This document shows positions 19,420-27,145 of a stretch of DNA of 64,000 bases, one piece after another. How positions within the stretch are numbered: position 1 is the stretch's first letter; the number at the start of each line of letters is the position of its first letter. The notes beneath the pieces are model-generated. The model ran no database searches. It had not been told where the DNA came from and worked only from the letters and a program-made list of their open reading frames with translations. A program made the translations under genes and the position numbers. Location of the stretch: contig JAPHSS010000022.1 in the NCBI GenBank assembly GCA_026195255.1, positions 1 to 64,000 of the forward strand, read 5' to 3'. This DNA is from Gammaproteobacteria bacterium. Its GTDB lineage: Bacteria; Pseudomonadota; Gammaproteobacteria; SZUA-229.

Positions 19420-20487
19420 ATGAATAAAATAAACGAATATCAGTTAGTCGAAACGCGATTACAGGAAAAGTTAGAGAATGGCACAACACGTTGTCATTTA
19501 TGCCTGTGGAGATGCAAAATAGCTCACGGTCAAAGGGGGTTCTGTCAGGCCCATGTTAATCGTAATGGTACATTATATAATCTCTCATATGGTATTCTGT
19601 CCTCTATCGATATTGATCCGATCGAAGATAAACCTGTCAAACACTATCGTCCGGGCACAAAAGTTATGTCAGTGGGTAGTTATGGTTGTAGTTTCCGTTG
19701 TGGAGGCTGTCATAACCTTGATATTTCGTGGGGCGTTGAAGCCCTGGATGGCCTGGCCAAAGGTGAATCTAAAGAAGCCTGGGTTCCTGCTCAATCTTTA
19801 GTAGATACAGCAATTAGAGCGGGTGTTCAGGGTATCGCATTTACATATTCGGAACCCGCTGTCTGGTTAGAATATGTTATTGATGTCAGTAAACTGGCCC
19901 ACGAAGCTGGTTTATATACAGTGTATGTATCAAATAGTTTTATAACAGATGAGGCGCTTGAGTTAGCCGCTCCCTATATTGATGTGCTGTGCTCGGATAT
20001 TAAGAGTATGCGAGATGAGTTTTATGCGGAAATTTGTCGACCCGCAAAAGTTGAACAGGTACTACATTCTATAAAGAAAGCGCATGAGCTGGGTATTCAT
20101 GTTGAAACCCGTACAAATATTATTCCGGGTAAAAATGATAATCCGGATGAATATTATGAAATTGCCTGCTGGGTAAGGGATAATTTAGGTGCAGATAGCC
20201 CCTGGCATATAACACGCTTCTTCCCTGCTTATAAATTGAGTCATCTACCCGCAACACCAGAAACATCTTTGCGTGATGCAGAAAAAGCCGCACAACGAGC
20301 AGGTCTTAATAATATTTATGTTTATAATGATAAAGGCTGTGATTGTGCTGAAGAAAATAAACCTATTGAGGCTTATCTCAATAGTAGTGCAGAAGAAATA
20401 CACCAGATAAAAAAATGTGCTGCAAGTTGTTGTGGTGATGAAGGTGTATTAATAAAGAAATATGAAAATGAAGTAAAGCTGGTTTAA
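19420..20487 (+). CDS. amrS: AmmeMemoRadiSam-system radical SAM enzyme (AmrS-like)
   Basis: 355 residues. N-terminal CHLCLWRCKIAHGQRGFCQAH provides four conserved Cys, followed by the radical SAM motif CSFRCGGCHN (Cx3Cx2C, near residue 91) and the family signature GIAFTYSEPAVWLEY. The enzyme class is widespread but its substrate is unknown; its usual partners (AmmeMemoRadiSam A and B proteins) are not in this window. The C-terminus differs from the standard short zinc-ribbon-like end: it carries GCDCAEEN near residue 308 and CAASCCGDEGVLIKK near 334, five Cys in all. It is followed after 20 bp by yggX, suggesting a shared transcript tied to Fe-S or oxidative stress. Confidence 0.85.
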   Translation: MNKINEYQLVETRLQEKLENGTTRCHLCLWRCKIAHGQRGFCQAHVNRNGTLYNLSYGILSSIDIDPIEDKPVKHYRPGTKVMSVGSYGCSFRCGGCHNLDISWGVEALDGLAKGESKEAWVPAQSLVDTAIRAGVQGIAFTYSEPAVWLEYVIDVSKLAHEAGLYTVYVSNSFITDEALELAAPYIDVLCSDIKSMRDEFYAEICRPAKVEQVLHSIKKAHELGIHVETRTNIIPGKNDNPDEYYEIACWVRDNLGADSPWHITRFFPAYKLSHLPATPETSLRDAEKAAQRAGLNNIYVYNDKGCDCAEENKPIEAYLNSSAEEIHQIKKCAASCCGDEGVLIKKYENEVKLV

Positions 20488-20507
20488 TCAGCTAGAGGTG
20501 AAAAATT

Positions 20508-20792
20508 ATGCGTACAGTATATTGTGCAGTTTTAAACGCTGAAGCGGAAGCACTTGATAAGGTTCCCCACCCTGGTGAACTTGGTCAGAGAATTTATAAC
20601 AACGTGTCAAAAGAAGGCTGGAAACAGTGGCTCGAGCGTTTAACAACTATCATTAATGAAAATGGTTTAAATACAGCTGATATTAAAAGCATTGAATTAA
20701 TTGAAAAACATATGCAGGGTTTCTTCTTTGATGAAGGTAATTATGGTCAGGTTCCTGCTGGTTTTAATGCGGGTGGTGGCGGAAAAAAATAA
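20508..20792 (+). CDS. yggX: YggX, Fe(II)-trafficking / oxidative damage protection protein
   Basis: 94 residues aligning along most of their length with E. coli YggX: MRTVYC at the start with the conserved Cys, then PGELGQRIYNNVSKEGWKQWLE and LINE-type INENGLNTAD, and a C-terminal KHMQGFFFDEG. The family protects Fe-S proteins from superoxide and affects iron handling. It has a good ribosome site (AGAGGTGAAAAATT) and lies 20 bp after the amrS-like gene. The end GFNAGGGGKK is a Gly-rich tail. It converges on the tonB-like gene with an 11-bp gap. Confidence 0.93.
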   Translation: MRTVYCAVLNAEAEALDKVPHPGELGQRIYNNVSKEGWKQWLERLTTIINENGLNTADIKSIELIEKHMQGFFFDEGNYGQVPAGFNAGGGGKK

Positions 20793-20803
20793 GCAGGCAA
20801 CTG

Positions 20804-21496
20804 CTAATTTACATCACTCAACTGATAATACATGCTAAATGAGATAGGCTGATTTGGCAGTAATGAAGAAGGCGGTTTGGGAAACGGTTGCGCATCATCA
20901 AGTGCCTGCCTTACCGCCCGTTGAAGCACTGCCTTGCCGCCGTTAATTTCTAACTGGTAATGCCCTCCACTTTCACTAAGTAAAAAGCTCACATCTAACT
21001 TGCCTTCAATGGCTCGGCGTCGAGCTGCACCCGGGTAAAACTTGTAAGACTCAATATGCGCTAATAAAAGCTGCATATAGGTTTCTTTTTCTTTTTTCTT
21101 TTCTAACTCAATGTTCAGTTGATGGTTAAGTTTTTCATCAGCTAAAGGTGGTGGGGTCGCTTTTGCTGGTTCTCTATCTAATGGTTTAACAGATACTTCT
21201 TTTTTTATTTGAGAGACTGCAGCAGGTTTTTGCAGAGGTTTATTCTTGGCACTTAATGTTTTTTTAGGTGGCTCAGGTTTTGCGACAGCAGGTTTTGATT
21301 TGTTTTTATCAAGCAGGTTTTTCCTGCTAGTGGGAGCTAAATGTTTAATTAGTTGAACGGTTACATGTTTGCTTATATTTTGCGAAGCATTAATGCTTTT
21401 ATTAAAACTAAAACTGGATTCCAGGTAAGCAAATACAAATGCATGTACCAATAATGATAAAAATATACCCTTTAATATGTTTGAGTTACTGGTCAT
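20804..21496 (-). CDS. TonB-like energy transducer
   Basis: 230 residues with one N-terminal membrane helix (about 8-25), a long Lys/Pro-rich periplasmic linker (about 50-120) and a C-terminal TonB domain (about 140-228) including YKFYPGAARRRAIEGKLDVSFLLS, which matches the YP-x2-AR-x2-EGxVxV core. It should pass proton-motive energy to an outer-membrane receptor. It is the last gene of a four-gene minus-strand unit beginning with the TonB-dependent receptor, so it probably serves that receptor specifically. No exbB/exbD pair lies beside it; the ExbBD genes at 50-52 kb belong to another module. Confidence 0.86.
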   Translation of the reverse strand: MTSNSNILKGIFLSLLVHAFVFAYLESSFSFNKSINASQNISKHVTVQLIKHLAPTSRKNLLDKNKSKPAVAKPEPPKKTLSAKNKPLQKPAAVSQIKKEVSVKPLDREPAKATPPPLADEKLNHQLNIELEKKKEKETYMQLLLAHIESYKFYPGAARRRAIEGKLDVSFLLSESGGHYQLEINGGKAVLQRAVRQALDDAQPFPKPPSSLLPNQPISFSMYYQLSDVN

Positions 21497-21514
21497 CTAA
21501 TGCTCAGGATGTAT

Positions 21515-22000
21515 TTATGGTGTTACTTCAGTGTTTGTCTTTAACCATGATAAAACATGATCTGTATTAAGTATGCCAGTAACTGCACTACGACCAGCTC
21601 TGTGATTGTCGTGGAAGTAGCTGCGGGGCAGTTCGCCATACCATCGGGGGTCAATTGAGTATCTTAGTCTTTGAACTGGCTCAGTAGAAAATACCCGATT
21701 ATCTATTTTAAGTAAATCAAACTTACTTAGTAGTTTGTTGATTTCGTCAATACGTGCCGGTGAATCGGTTGATACAAGCACCATGTTTAAATCAGGGTTT
21801 TGTTTATATAACAAACCCAGAGAGCTAAGTTCTTTGATGCAGGGCGGGCAATCGAGTGACCACATTACCATTAGAAAAGCATGTTTTTTTTCTTCGATAA
21901 GCTGGCTGTAGCTATCAGTGTTAAACAATGCAGGTTTATTAGTTGCGTTAGCTGTATAACAACTGCACAGCAAAGTCAGCAGAAGAATCAATGTTTTCAC
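21515..22000 (-). CDS. TlpA-like periplasmic thioredoxin
   Basis: 161 residues from a GTG start at 22000 that overlaps the stop of the upstream BNR-repeat gene (GTGA). A signal peptide (MKTLILLLTLLCSCYTANA) precedes a thioredoxin-like fold whose active site reads WSLDCPPCIKEL (CPPC, near residue 51). The motif suggests disulfide reduction or metal delivery in the periplasm. Between the BNR protein (with a CxCC cluster) and a TonB gene, a role in keeping cysteines of that protein reduced is plausible but inferred. The cis-Pro region appears to be ELPRSYFHD near residue 125. Confidence 0.75.
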   Translation of the reverse strand: MKTLILLLTLLCSCYTANATNKPALFNTDSYSQLIEEKKHAFLMVMWSLDCPPCIKELSSLGLLYKQNPDLNMVLVSTDSPARIDEINKLLSKFDLLKIDNRVFSTEPVQRLRYSIDPRWYGELPRSYFHDNHRAGRSAVTGILNTDHVLSWLKTNTEVTP

Positions 22001-23253
22001 AATAGCCCCTCCCGATTATTATTTTTATCTATTGCAATTAAACGAAAGCCTTCCTGTGTTGTTTTCCATTGAATATAAATGGATTTATTGTCGGTGATTA
22101 AAAATGGATAGTCTGAGCCTTGCGTTGATTTGGCTACAACTTTAGCTTTGTCCCATGTTTCTCCATTATTTGTTGAATGTTGAGTCCAGACTGTCTCCTC
22201 TTTACCGTTGAACTCTTTCCATGTTAGCCAAACCTGATTGTTACTACTTAATACCCCAGGATGTGAAGCTGCCGCTTTATAATTACCAAAATTGACAGGT
22301 GTTGTTCGTGTATTATTATCGCGCATGCGCATATAAAACAACCCATGCCTTTTATCAGCATTATTGAACCATGCCATATGATAATCACCAGAATCTGAAA
22401 TTGATAAATCAGGACCATGATGTGGGCAGGCATCAACTTGCCAGTTATCATAACTAACACGAACAGGGATACCTGGTTTTGAGGCAGATTCAAAACTGAC
22501 TAATGCATGATCTCGTGTATTTTTTCCATAAATATTGCGCCATAGAATGACTGGCAGGTCATTATCATCCATATCAATAATGACTCTGCAGCATTCGCAA
22601 CTATGGTCAATTATCTTTTTATTAGCATGAAAACTTTTTCCTCCATTGTCTGACCAGGTGTAGTAAACAGCAGCGCCATGATAGTCCTTAGCCTCTTTTT
22701 CGGCTTTGAATCGGTCGCGTTTATCAAGCCATGCCAGATAAATATTGCCATTTTTACCAACGGATAATGCGTCAAAACGATGTCCGGTAATATCTAGATT
22801 GTCATTAACCGTAACAGGTGTGCTAAAACTCTTTCCCATATCATTTGAAAAGCTAAATCTGACATTACCAGTGAAACGCTTTTCTAATGGTGTTGTCCAG
22901 GAAACATATATATCTCCCTTTTTGCTTAAAACAATTTTGGGGCGGTTTTCACCATGTGCAGAAATTTTCTCTGGTATTGTATTTAGCGTAACCGGTTTAC
23001 TAAACGTTTCTGCTTTGTCATCGGAGTAGTTAACATAAACATGACCGGCATAAGACCAGACAACCCATAGTCGACCCGTTGTAGAAAAAACTGAGCTGGG
23101 TGCCGACGCACAATCAAGTGCGGGTATCTGGTTAACATTTGTGCATTTAGATAAACTGCCGTCTTTGACTTTTGCACCTCCATGAGCAGCAATGCCAACA
23201 TCAGGTAAAGCAGTTAAAAATAAAAGACTGATGATTAAATTAAATATTTTCAT
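21997..23253 (-). CDS. Periplasmic BNR/Asp-box repeat protein (sialidase-like fold)
   Basis: 418 residues from ATG 23253, preferred over longer starts inside the receptor gene because it gives a signal peptide (MKIFNLIISLLFLTALPDVGIAA) and a 1-bp gap to the receptor stop. At least four Asp-box-like motifs are visible: YSDDKAETFSKP, FSNDMGKSFSTP, WSDNGGKSFHA and STNNGETWDKA, which indicate a beta-propeller. I see no evidence for true sialidase catalytic residues. Unusual are a HSCECCR cluster and a DACPHHGPD segment, both capable of metal binding. Cotranscription with receptor, thioredoxin and TonB suggests a periplasmic binding or processing step in uptake. Confidence 0.75.
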   Translation of the reverse strand: MKIFNLIISLLFLTALPDVGIAAHGGAKVKDGSLSKCTNVNQIPALDCASAPSSVFSTTGRLWVVWSYAGHVYVNYSDDKAETFSKPVTLNTIPEKISAHGENRPKIVLSKKGDIYVSWTTPLEKRFTGNVRFSFSNDMGKSFSTPVTVNDNLDITGHRFDALSVGKNGNIYLAWLDKRDRFKAEKEAKDYHGAAVYYTWSDNGGKSFHANKKIIDHSCECCRVIIDMDDNDLPVILWRNIYGKNTRDHALVSFESASKPGIPVRVSYDNWQVDACPHHGPDLSISDSGDYHMAWFNNADKRHGLFYMRMRDNNTRTTPVNFGNYKAAASHPGVLSSNNQVWLTWKEFNGKEETVWTQHSTNNGETWDKAKVVAKSTQGSDYPFLITDNKSIYIQWKTTQEGFRLIAIDKNNNREGLL

Positions 23254-23254
23254 T

Positions 23255-25351
23255 TTAGAACTTGTACTCTGCCCCGGCATATAATGTGCGCGGCATACCA
23301 GGTGCAAAAGTTGATTCGCCTCGACTAAATGATGCCGAGGTTGCGTATGTTTTATCAGTAACGTTCATTAGCCTGATAAAAGTTTCAAATGTCCTGGTAG
23401 CAAAATAGTTCATGCGTAGATTAATAAGCTCGTGGCCTGAATATTTTTGTGTATTACTCTGGTCCATCCAGTATTCACCGAGGTGCACCCATTCTAACTC
23501 TGCGCGTCCACCATTAAGAAGCGATGGTGAATAATTAATTCGTGTATTGGCGACTTCTTCAGGAGCGGATTGAATTTCATTACCACTGAAATCAGTGCCC
23601 CTTTCAACCCAGGTTTCGAATGTATGTTTGTTCTTTGCGTAACTAAGACTGAATTTCCAGTCTTTTGAAAATTGGCTATTTAAACCTAACTCTATACCAC
23701 GGTGCAATGTCTCACCTGCATTTACCGTTGTTCTGTCTTCTGTTACAGGGTCTTCATAGGTTACCAGATCATCTTTTTTAGTCATGTAGTATATTGATAC
23801 TTCATAATTTAAAAGTTTTGTGGGGTTACCCCGTAAACCAATTTCAAAACTGTCTACTTTAACCGGGTCTAAATCAAGTGAGGCATCATTACTGCCCGGG
23901 CGAAATATCTGCCCTTCAGACGGGGCACGAAATGCATGCCGGTAAGATGCAAAGCCGTTTAAAGATTCATTAAAAGTATAAGCGGCACCCAGTTTAGGGC
24001 TAAAGTGTGCGAAATCAACTTTAGCATCTACTGGGTGATTATAAGTAACTGGAAATCTTGTGCTCTCTGGGTTAATAACTAAAGCACCGTCGGCCATGTT
24101 ATTTGTGTAATCATATTGCAGGTTATCATAACGTAAGCCAGCATTAAATCGCCAGTTTTCCGATGGAGATGTTTCTACATGAACATAAGGTGAAACGGCC
24201 TGATAAGTGACATCATAATCGTAGATTTTTTCAGCTGTAGTAAAAGATGTATAAACATCACCTGTTTTTACGGCATCAATGCTGTGCTCTAAACGACTGC
24301 CAGGTGTATAGTCTATATCAGCGCCAAATATAAGACGTGTCCTGAGTGGTTTAAAATCTATGCGGTATTTAGCCAGTAAGCCCAGAGAATTGCTTTCAGT
24401 TTCTTTAATGCTCGGGTCATAACTAAATGACCAGTTAGGCATGTATTCCATAAAATTATTTCTAACGTAAGGTGTCAGGCTTAGTAAAGTATTGTGGCTT
24501 TCCTTTTCATACGCAGTGGAAAGACGTGTGGCTTTTACTTCTCGGTATGATATGGGTGTGTAATTTTCGGTTGGGTTATTATTATAATCATCCTCAGATA
24601 TGCGAGATGATCCGGCGGTTTGCTGATCGATATTTGAGGTGCTTAATAACGTTTTTAAACTTGCTCCGCTTTGCAGGAAATGATCCCAGCGTACTGTCGC
24701 GCTTGCCCGGTCATAATCGGTAGCATCTCTCCAGCCATCAGTCTGTGTCAGATTAATATCAGCACGAATCCCATCATCATCCCAGCTTTTCCCCGCGCTG
24801 GTTAATAATCGCTTCCAGCCAAACTCACCCGCTTCAAGTGAAAGTTTTAATTCGGGTTCAAGTGGTGGTGCTTCAGTAATTACATTAATAACACCCCCAA
24901 TTGCATCACTACCGTATAAAGAGGTTCCCGGACCCTTGGTAATTTCAATACCTGATGCCTGAGGTACATTTACTTCATAGAGCGCATTGTGGTTGAAAAA
25001 ACCGGTAGATCTGGTGGGTATACCATCTTCAAGATAAAGGTATAAGGGTTGTGTAGATATGGGTTGGCGAATAGAGGTCATATGCCCTTCCCCACCAGTT
25101 ACATTAATATGTACACCCGGTACACGTTCCATTATTTCAGATGGATGAGCAGGTTTTGTTGCCTGAAGTTCCTGGTCATTGATCTGGCCAACGGTTTCAG
25201 ATGTTTCTGCACGTAGTGTTTCTTCTCTTGTACCGGTAACAGTAATACTGGCTTCAGTAGAGCTGGCTTCCTGGTTTGCTATTATGGTTTGTGGAAAGAC
25301 AGTATAGAGTGCTGCAATTGTGACAAGGTGTACTTTTGATTTTAAAAACAT
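23255..25351 (-). CDS. TonB-dependent outer-membrane receptor
   Basis: 698 residues from ATG 25351, which gives the signal peptide MFLKSKVHLVTIAALYTVF...IIANQ; starts at 25375 (ATG) and 25399 (TTG) are also open. The plug domain follows (ITVTGTREETL as the TonB-box region, then ERVPGVHINVTGGEG, LYLYLEDGIPTR and GPGTSLYGSDAIGGVINVIT), then a 22-strand-type barrel ending in the terminal Phe (YAGAEYKF). The substrate is not evident: it resembles siderophore/vitamin/metal receptors broadly. First gene of the receptor-BNR-thioredoxin-TonB unit, behind a Fur-like palindrome, so iron or another metal is the best guess. Confidence 0.88.
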   Translation of the reverse strand: MFLKSKVHLVTIAALYTVFPQTIIANQEASSTEASITVTGTREETLRAETSETVGQINDQELQATKPAHPSEIMERVPGVHINVTGGEGHMTSIRQPISTQPLYLYLEDGIPTRSTGFFNHNALYEVNVPQASGIEITKGPGTSLYGSDAIGGVINVITEAPPLEPELKLSLEAGEFGWKRLLTSAGKSWDDDGIRADINLTQTDGWRDATDYDRASATVRWDHFLQSGASLKTLLSTSNIDQQTAGSSRISEDDYNNNPTENYTPISYREVKATRLSTAYEKESHNTLLSLTPYVRNNFMEYMPNWSFSYDPSIKETESNSLGLLAKYRIDFKPLRTRLIFGADIDYTPGSRLEHSIDAVKTGDVYTSFTTAEKIYDYDVTYQAVSPYVHVETSPSENWRFNAGLRYDNLQYDYTNNMADGALVINPESTRFPVTYNHPVDAKVDFAHFSPKLGAAYTFNESLNGFASYRHAFRAPSEGQIFRPGSNDASLDLDPVKVDSFEIGLRGNPTKLLNYEVSIYYMTKKDDLVTYEDPVTEDRTTVNAGETLHRGIELGLNSQFSKDWKFSLSYAKNKHTFETWVERGTDFSGNEIQSAPEEVANTRINYSPSLLNGGRAELEWVHLGEYWMDQSNTQKYSGHELINLRMNYFATRTFETFIRLMNVTDKTYATSASFSRGESTFAPGMPRTLYAGAEYKF

Positions 25352-25432
25352 AAAACTATTAATCCTGTGAGGCATATTTTTTTTTAGGAGGTTATTCAAA
25401 TGCGCCTTACATGAGAAGTGACAAAATGACGC

Positions 25433-25487
25433 GCGACAATATGTCGCAGACCAGGATGTAAATGTGCTGCACGCACTGGACCAGTGC
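25433..25487 (-). promoter_or_regulatory. Two small dyads in the receptor leader
   Basis: GCGACA-ATA-TGTCGC at 25433-25447 and GCACTGG-A-CCAGTGC at 25473-25487, both perfect apart from the centre, lie between the receptor start and the 36-bp palindrome. They could be hairpins in the leader RNA or a regulator site. I did not find the core of a cobalamin riboswitch here. Confidence 0.4.
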
Positions 25488-25529
25488 CGCTTAACGCCTA
25501 ATGTGATTTTTTATATATCGATTATGTGT

Positions 25530-25565
25530 TGCTTAAATGATTGATAATTATCAATCATTTAAGCA
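25530..25565. promoter_or_regulatory. 36-bp perfect palindrome, Fur-like operator
   Basis: A perfect inverted repeat centred between 25547 and 25548; the core TTGATAATTATCAA contains the GATAAT/ATTATC half-sites of Fur boxes, and the symmetry extends outward to TGCTTAAA / TTTAAGCA. It has no T-run and lies about 180 bp before the receptor start. The position and core suggest iron-dependent repression of the receptor operon. Confidence 0.65.
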
Positions 25566-25614
25566 TTAAGGCTATGGGGGGTGAGAAGAGCGACAGATTT
25601 TATAAGCTGCAAGA

Positions 25615-25801
25615 GAATGCACTGTTCAGGCGCATCACCATCGGGGAAAGAGTATCTTTCTCGCGCTTCTCCTGTGTGATGCCACCCGAAGTTTTTAGAG
25701 TTGGTTCACTGCTCTGTCGTTTGCTGGTGAGATGGGTTAAGGGGACAGGGTGCAAAAAGCGCGACCTTTCCCCGATGGTGATGTGCATGAGCAGGGCAAT
25801 C
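25615..25801. repeat. Inverted repeat pair with 115-bp interior
   Basis: The 36-nt arms 25615-25650 and 25766-25801 are inverted copies matching at 31 of 36 positions, including an unbroken CATCACCATCGGGGAAAG / CTTTCCCCGATGGTGATG core. A shorter CGCGCTT match lies inside each arm. It fills the gap between the ATP-grasp stop and the receptor promoter, encodes nothing recognisable, and is less AT-rich than its surroundings, suggesting a small dispersed element. Confidence 0.6.
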
Positions 25802-25805
25802 TATC

Positions 25806-26918
25806 TTATTGTTTATGTAATTTTATTGCGGGTGCCATAACAAAGTTAAGTTTTTCATATGCGGTTTTTAGTGCGGTGACCACCTCTTCTGAAGTTTTTG
25901 CCTGTGCAAATATATAGCCTGGGTACTGGTTGCCCTCAGGTAAGGGAATTAATTCATTGCCTTCTCGAATGATAATATCAACTTTATCTACATGAGGTGT
26001 TTTTCTTGCTGCAGCCAGGCCTTCTACTCTGCGTAATATTCCCGCCTCTTTAATAGGTATCATCATAACTCCTCGGGCGTTTTCGGGAGACCGACTTGTT
26101 ACTTTTTTAGCCACGGCTAATGAAACAACTAACTCTTCTAAATTAAAATCATTGCCCGAATCAAGGCTTCTCGCACAGTCACCGCCGATTGTACGGCTGG
26201 CAACTTCAAGAATATAAGCATCACTTTCATTGACTCTTAATTCTGCATGTATGGGGCCACTGGTTAAACCATATGACTGGCAGGCCTGCTCAACTCGTTG
26301 TTTTATTTTCATCTGAGTCGACTGGTCCAATGACGACGGGGTTACATAAATGGTTTCTTCAAAAAATGGCCCGGTGAGTGGGTCAGGTTTATCGAAAATA
26401 ACCAGAGTATGCAATTTTCCATTTTCTAAATATCCTTCAAATGCGACTTCCCTGCCATCTATATATTCTTCTATTAATATGTGTGAGCACTCAAAGTCAT
26501 CACCTGATTTATTAATAATGTCCTTCACGCGATAACAGGCATCAAAAAACTCTTCTTTATTATTAACCCGTATAACACCTCTGCTTGCAGATAAATGTAA
26601 GGGTTTAATAACACGGGGCCAGGTTAAGCCAGCTATTTGAGATTCAAGTGAGTCATTAAGGTTTATAAGACAGTGATCAGGTACCGCATTTTTGTCTAAT
26701 GAGAGGTGCGCCCTTGCGAGATCTTTTCTCATTGATAATCGAGCAGCGTTTGGTGGGTTATGAGGTAATTTTAATTCTCTGGCAACTTTAGCTGCTAACT
26801 CTACTGTACTGTCATCTGAGCCTAATACGCCTACCAGCTTTTTTAGCTTTGATTCTTTGATAATGATATTTAGCGCAGCTGAATGATCGTCAAGATCAAT
26901 ATGAAGGCCGTCATACAC
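25806..26918 (-). CDS. ATP-grasp family ligase, N-terminus uncertain
   Basis: 370 residues from the first standard start codon (GTG 26918). The ATP-grasp core is clear: PRVIKPLHLSASRGVIRV, ILIEEYIDGREVAFEGYLENGKL, a metal-binding HAELRVNESDAYILEVASRTIGGDC, and a C-terminal domain ending near YEKLNFVMAP. The family joins a carboxylate to an amine or thiol via acyl phosphate; the substrates are unknown. The open frame runs 45 codons further upstream to 27053 and there encodes a family-like N-terminal Rossmann segment (KPFLLLISQPDSYRIAPYI), so the true protein probably starts there although no ATG, GTG or TTG exists. It is not clearly linked to its neighbours. Confidence 0.75.
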   Translation of the reverse strand: MYDGLHIDLDDHSAALNIIIKESKLKKLVGVLGSDDSTVELAAKVARELKLPHNPPNAARLSMRKDLARAHLSLDKNAVPDHCLINLNDSLESQIAGLTWPRVIKPLHLSASRGVIRVNNKEEFFDACYRVKDIINKSGDDFECSHILIEEYIDGREVAFEGYLENGKLHTLVIFDKPDPLTGPFFEETIYVTPSSLDQSTQMKIKQRVEQACQSYGLTSGPIHAELRVNESDAYILEVASRTIGGDCARSLDSGNDFNLEELVVSLAVAKKVTSRSPENARGVMMIPIKEAGILRRVEGLAAARKTPHVDKVDIIIREGNELIPLPEGNQYPGYIFAQAKTSEEVVTALKTAYEKLNFVMAPAIKLHKQ

Positions 26919-27053
26919 TTCGGATATGAGTGAATACTTGCCTTCAGAGGCTATAAGAACGTTAAGCCCTAATCGTTTAGCGGCATTTATATAAGGAGCA
27001 ATGCGATAGCTATCTGGTTGGGAGATTAATAGTAAGAAAGGTTTGATGGTAAT
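26919..27053 (-). other. Coding-like upstream extension of the ATP-grasp gene without standard start
   Basis: In frame with the ATP-grasp gene, this stretch encodes FLLLISQPDSYRIAPYINAA and RLGLNVLIASEGKYSLISE, which reads as the pre-ATP-grasp N-terminal fold. An in-frame TAA at 27063-27065 closes the frame. Between them the only codons resembling starts are ATT (27053) and ATC. No Shine-Dalgarno is visible. Confidence 0.6.
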
Positions 27054-27089
27054 GCCAGTATATTAAGGCTGTTGTATTAGTGTGAGTTT

Positions 27090-27115
27090 TAAGGGAGCTT
27101 AAATTGGCTCCCTTA
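27090..27115. terminator. Stem-loop downstream of the A-type Fe-S carrier gene
   Basis: TAAGGGAGC (27090-27098) and GCTCCCTTA (27107-27115) form a perfect 9-bp stem with an 8-nt loop, 30 bp after the end of the Fe-S carrier gene. The minus-strand side lacks a U-run, so efficient intrinsic termination is doubtful; it may act as an mRNA 3' end. Confidence 0.45.
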
Positions 27116-27145
27116 GGTCTCTTTTATGGGGCTTTTATGTCGATA

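Noticed and set aside
21997..23253. True sialidase
   Set aside because: Asp boxes alone are shared by many propellers; I could not place the Arg triad, Tyr/Glu and Asp of sialidases, and there are no sialic-acid genes nearby.
25390..25420. Strong AGGAGG followed by ATG on the plus strand near the receptor start
   Set aside because: The frame ends after four codons (ATG CGC CTT ACA TGA), so it is not a gene; only a leader-regulation idea was kept for the other strand.
25400..25530. Possible cobalamin riboswitch before the TonB-dependent receptor
   Set aside because: I could not find the conserved core (B12 box and paired regions); the two small dyads do not match it.
25541..25840. Open frames on both strands over the inverted repeat element
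   Set aside because: Composition and symmetry explain them; no family-like sequence, no ribosome site, and each is mirrored by the opposite-strand frame.
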